A stretch of DNA of 39,680 nt, from assembly GCA_905397405.1 (NCBI GenBank), contig CAJPVJ010000106.1, positions 1 through 39,680 on the forward strand, read 5' to 3'. Positions 36,791-39,680 of this stretch are shown here, piece by piece (the stretch's first letter is position 1; each line of letters begins with the position of its first letter). Origin of the DNA: Oppiella nova (Eukaryota; Arthropoda; Arachnida; Sarcoptiformes; Oppiidae). The notes beneath the pieces were generated by a model that saw nothing but the letters and a program-made list of their open reading frames with translations, ran no database searches and was not told where the DNA came from. A program made the translations under genes and the position numbers.

Positions 36791-37590
36791 CTGAGAGGCA
36801 AATAGTTTCACTTGACTTCCCATTTGTTGTGGAGTCAGATCTGAGAGAGAAGGGGATGATATCGAGATGGAGGGGACGGCATATAACTCTATAGTATACC
36901 GTTGTGTAGTGTATATGCCATTTGCAAGTATATAAAGATTTCTCATCTCAACACAACTGACCGGCAATTCCATCACAAACTCTTGTAAACGGCAGCTGTA
37001 GCTCAGCTCTGGTAGGCTCGGCCCCAACTATATTACCATATATTGGCATCACTGCAAAGGGGGTACAACTGATCAAATGAAATGCACTCAACGCTAACAC
37101 TACCAGAACTTGAGCGCCAGAAATCTCAAGAAATGCTAACCAAATGAAAGCCATAAACACAGGGATTGAGTGCCCGTCCAATGATTTATAGTTTTAGATT
37201 AACACAAATATCACTCTCAATATTCAACACAAATGCTATATTTAGACCTACTCTTCATCATGAATACATACGAAACACATACACAACACGTCTATTATAT
37301 TATTTATATAAACATTATTCGGTAAACATTCAATATTTAAAGAAACAAAATATTGCACATAATTTGGCTCAATATTCGCTCATTTCTATTATAATTCATA
37401 CATTTTTAATCAGAAGCAGAGAATATTGTTTATAACTTTTGTCCACACAAGCGATAAACAAGTATTTCTAAAAATATAAGTTTTATTCATTTAATCGACA
37501 AAATAAAACTCAAATCCTATTCATAATGTTTCCGTTCGGTATGATTAACGCCTATATTTACTCGAAAATGTGAATTAAAGGTTGAGTTCC

Positions 37591-37640
37591 CCATAACCTA
37601 AGAATTATGGACATGTTTTTTCAAGGTTTACACAAACCTT
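37591..37640. repeat. Two adjacent short hairpins
   Basis: CCATAA/TTATGG arms at 37591-37596 and 37605-37610, then AAGGTTT/AAACCTT arms at 37623-37629 and 37634-37640. They sit in the least AT-rich part of this stretch. Confidence 0.7.
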
Positions 37641-38379
37641 ACATAACATCGTAAGGGGACGTAATAGGAAGGGTTCGTGTAGTACGGGATAAGGCATTAG
37701 GTTTGACTACTATTGAGGAACTGTAGCTCTAAGAAAGGACTAACCGTTCGTAACAACACAATGAAGTGAAGGACAAAACTCTTTTAGAGTCCATTTACAG
37801 GCAAAGAGGGTCAGTGTAGGGCTCAGTCATAAGGGTTGGTCATAACTGGCACTTACACTGGCTAAAACATGCAACATAGCTATCATTTATTGACCCCATT
37901 CCCCTTATCCCCCGATTCTTATTTCCCTTATTTTTCTCATAAAAAGGCAATCATTTGAGTCCACTCTAACATCCATTGAATCTCTTGAGCATATTTTCAT
38001 TCCCACGATTTGACCTAAACTCTGGTCCCTCTCCTAAAACATATCAAAAACTTTTCGGATATTTAAATCGATTCCAAATATTCCTAACAATAATGTAATT
38101 GATTTTGGAAACGGAAAGCAAATATGAATACTAATATATTTTAAGTTATCATTTGTTTGCTTTTTACTTGTATGTTTTAAATCACTAGGAAAATCTATTT
38201 CTCATATAAGTTATGATTTCATTTAAAAATATAGCAATTACTCAAAAGCAAGAGATATGTTATTTAGCTTAAAAATAGCCAATAAATGGTGTCATAACTA
38301 TATAATTGATGTATCAGTTCAGTAGAAAGCAATTCTAGACTAAAAACAGTGTATAGTTTTTTGGATATGTATAAAAATA

Positions 38380-38458
38380 GCATATTTTGTAATTATTAAA
38401 TTGACCAATAACAATTAAAGCAGTGTTAATGTCATTAGTGAATAATTACAAAATATGC
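38380..38458. repeat. 79-nt hairpin with an 18-bp perfect stem
   Basis: GCATATTTTGTAATTATT (38380-38397) is the exact reverse complement of 38441-38458. After a small internal loop, TGAC (38402-38405) pairs with GTCA (38431-38434), and AATAACA (38407-38413) pairs with TGTTAAT (38424-38430) with one mismatch. The terminal loop is 10 nt. The shape is that of a microRNA precursor or a tiny MITE. The strand of any transcript is unknown. Confidence 0.75.
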
Positions 38459-39648
38459 GATTGTACAAGATATTTATGCTGTTATAAGCAAATATTATAC
38501 GTTAGTTAAATCGTTGATTGGCTGAGAGTTAGCCATAATATGGTAAACAACATCTGGACTTCGCATGTATTGTCTTACTGTTACTCTTTAGGCAACGCTT
38601 AGTGAAAGGCATTGGAAGGCATAGGAAGACATAGCGAACTGTTATACTGTTATGTATATTATGTTAGTATTCATCGAAATGAGAGAGACATTAGACATTA
38701 GTTGGTGTTGTGTTGTGTGTGTGGAGTGTCTTTCAGGACAGGGATGAGGGAGAGGCAGAGGAAGCGTCTCTTAACCAACATTTAATAGTCTTAAGCCATG
38801 CAAATGTGGGTCCTGTCCATTGAATACACTCTCTCTTAAATAACTTGTTTTTCATACATCTCTTTCATCTAAAAATATCTCTGAAGATGTAAACCGCAGA
38901 AGATTGAGATATAGAGACGACATTAAAAATGATCGGAAAAATGTCACACAACAGAGAAAACCTTTGCTTCAATGCAACACAAAAAAACTAAAAACTAAAT
39001 AAAGTTTTTGAAAGCAAAGAGTCAATCAAAAACGGGCCGACAATCTGATCATCACTTTTATAATCTTCGAAACAAAAATTTAGATTTAAAATACTTTTAG
39101 TGAAAAATCTATGAAAAATAGCCTCAAGTGACGAAAGAGATGTTTTGCTGTCAAAATGAATTTTTTACACGAAATGTTTTGCCAAATAAATAAATTCTTG
39201 CAAACATAGCATTAAATAAAATTTAAAACTTCTGGCTAATAAGAGTTAAACAGCAATGAAATGTTTGTACAAAAAAGAGTGGACTCTATATAAAGGTTAG
39301 GGCAATATATTGTGAACATATAGTGAAAGCTAATTTGTTAATCGCAAAAAATTGTAATTTGAGGCACAAAACGCCCCAAAAAAAGTTAATTTGTTAAGAA
39401 AGAGAGGGAAAACTAAGAATAGTTTGTTTGAATGGAGGTTAGCAATGGTTAGGAATGGAGTGAATTTGCAAAATAACGGCTAATACACGAAATGATTAAG
39501 CCTTTCATATGGCCTTCCAGTTAAGAGTAATAACTGTTGGTCCATATGTTAAGAAATTAATGCATGGTTTGCATGGATTGCATTGCACTGCAATCGTCGG
39601 CCAAAGTTGAGGTCCACTTCAGAGCTCGTTCTCATTGAGTGAGCTCTC

Positions 39649-39651
<3 letters not shown>

Positions 39652-39680
<29 letters not shown>
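39652..39680. repeat. (GA)n microsatellite cut by the window edge
   Basis: GA repeats running to the last base. Confidence 0.96.

Larger units (their letters stand above)
34070..39680. other. Upstream part of the ARID3-like gene, probably 5' intron
   Basis: No exon for the missing ARID helices was found on the minus strand. Contents: GA microsatellites, short GGGAA and GGCTAT repeats, a less AT-rich block at 37560-37960 with two short hairpins, and a long hairpin at 38380-38458. Open frames at 36600-37180 are made by repeat sequence and show no known domain. Confidence 0.6.

Noticed and set aside
36607-37181. Overlapping open frames on both strands with Gly-Tyr and His-Ser runs
   Set aside because: The runs come from the GGCTAT hexamer repeat. 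The remaining sequence shows no domain and no splice-consistent link to the ARID3-like gene.
37665-37690. GGGTTCGTGTAGTACGGG, considered as a tRNA T-arm
   Set aside because: No matching acceptor, D or anticodon arms around it.
39560-39660. Minus-strand open stretch (MRTSSEVDLNFGRRL) at the right edge
   Set aside because: Short, cut by the edge and fed by a GA repeat; no match to the missing ARID helices.

Overview
The window reads as an AT-rich arthropod-like nuclear genome, roughly three quarters A+T by eye. It carries two protein genes, both split by GT-AG introns and both on the minus strand. Short introns of 68-110 bp alternate with introns of 1-11.5 kb, simple repeats are common, and both proteins are animal families. 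An acariform mite or another small chelicerate would fit, but that is inference from style only.

Right to left, which is the direction of transcription: positions 34069 down to 29484 hold the 3' part of an ARID3 / dead ringer (retained) type transcription factor. Five coding exons can be joined in phase. They cover most of the ARID DNA-binding domain, a short linker and the REKLES region, and end at a TAA stop. The 5' exons lie beyond the right edge or were not found in 34070-39680, a stretch rich in GA microsatellites.

Positions 21579-29483 are the gap between the two genes. It has a compound CT/AC microsatellite, a 44-bp tandem duplication, a 16-bp tandem repeat and a GC-richer patch near 21940-22040 that may be the PDE8 promoter.

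Positions 21578 down to 1315 hold a cAMP-specific phosphodiesterase 8 (PDE8). Twelve coding exons join in perfect phase to give 741 codons: a MGC acylation-type N-terminus, a receiver-like (REC) domain, a PAS domain, two RRxS motifs, and the HD-type catalytic domain with its metal ligands. The last C-terminal exon or exons are missing off the left edge. The first intron is about 11.5 kb.

The most interesting signal is in that first intron. It contains three perfect 8-bp cAMP response elements (TGACGTCA), far more than such AT-rich DNA should give, in a gene whose product destroys cAMP. A second unusual object is a 79-nt hairpin at 38380-38458 with an 18-bp perfect lower stem, shaped like a microRNA precursor or a very small MITE. 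I see no tRNA, rRNA, CRISPR array, transposase or viral gene.
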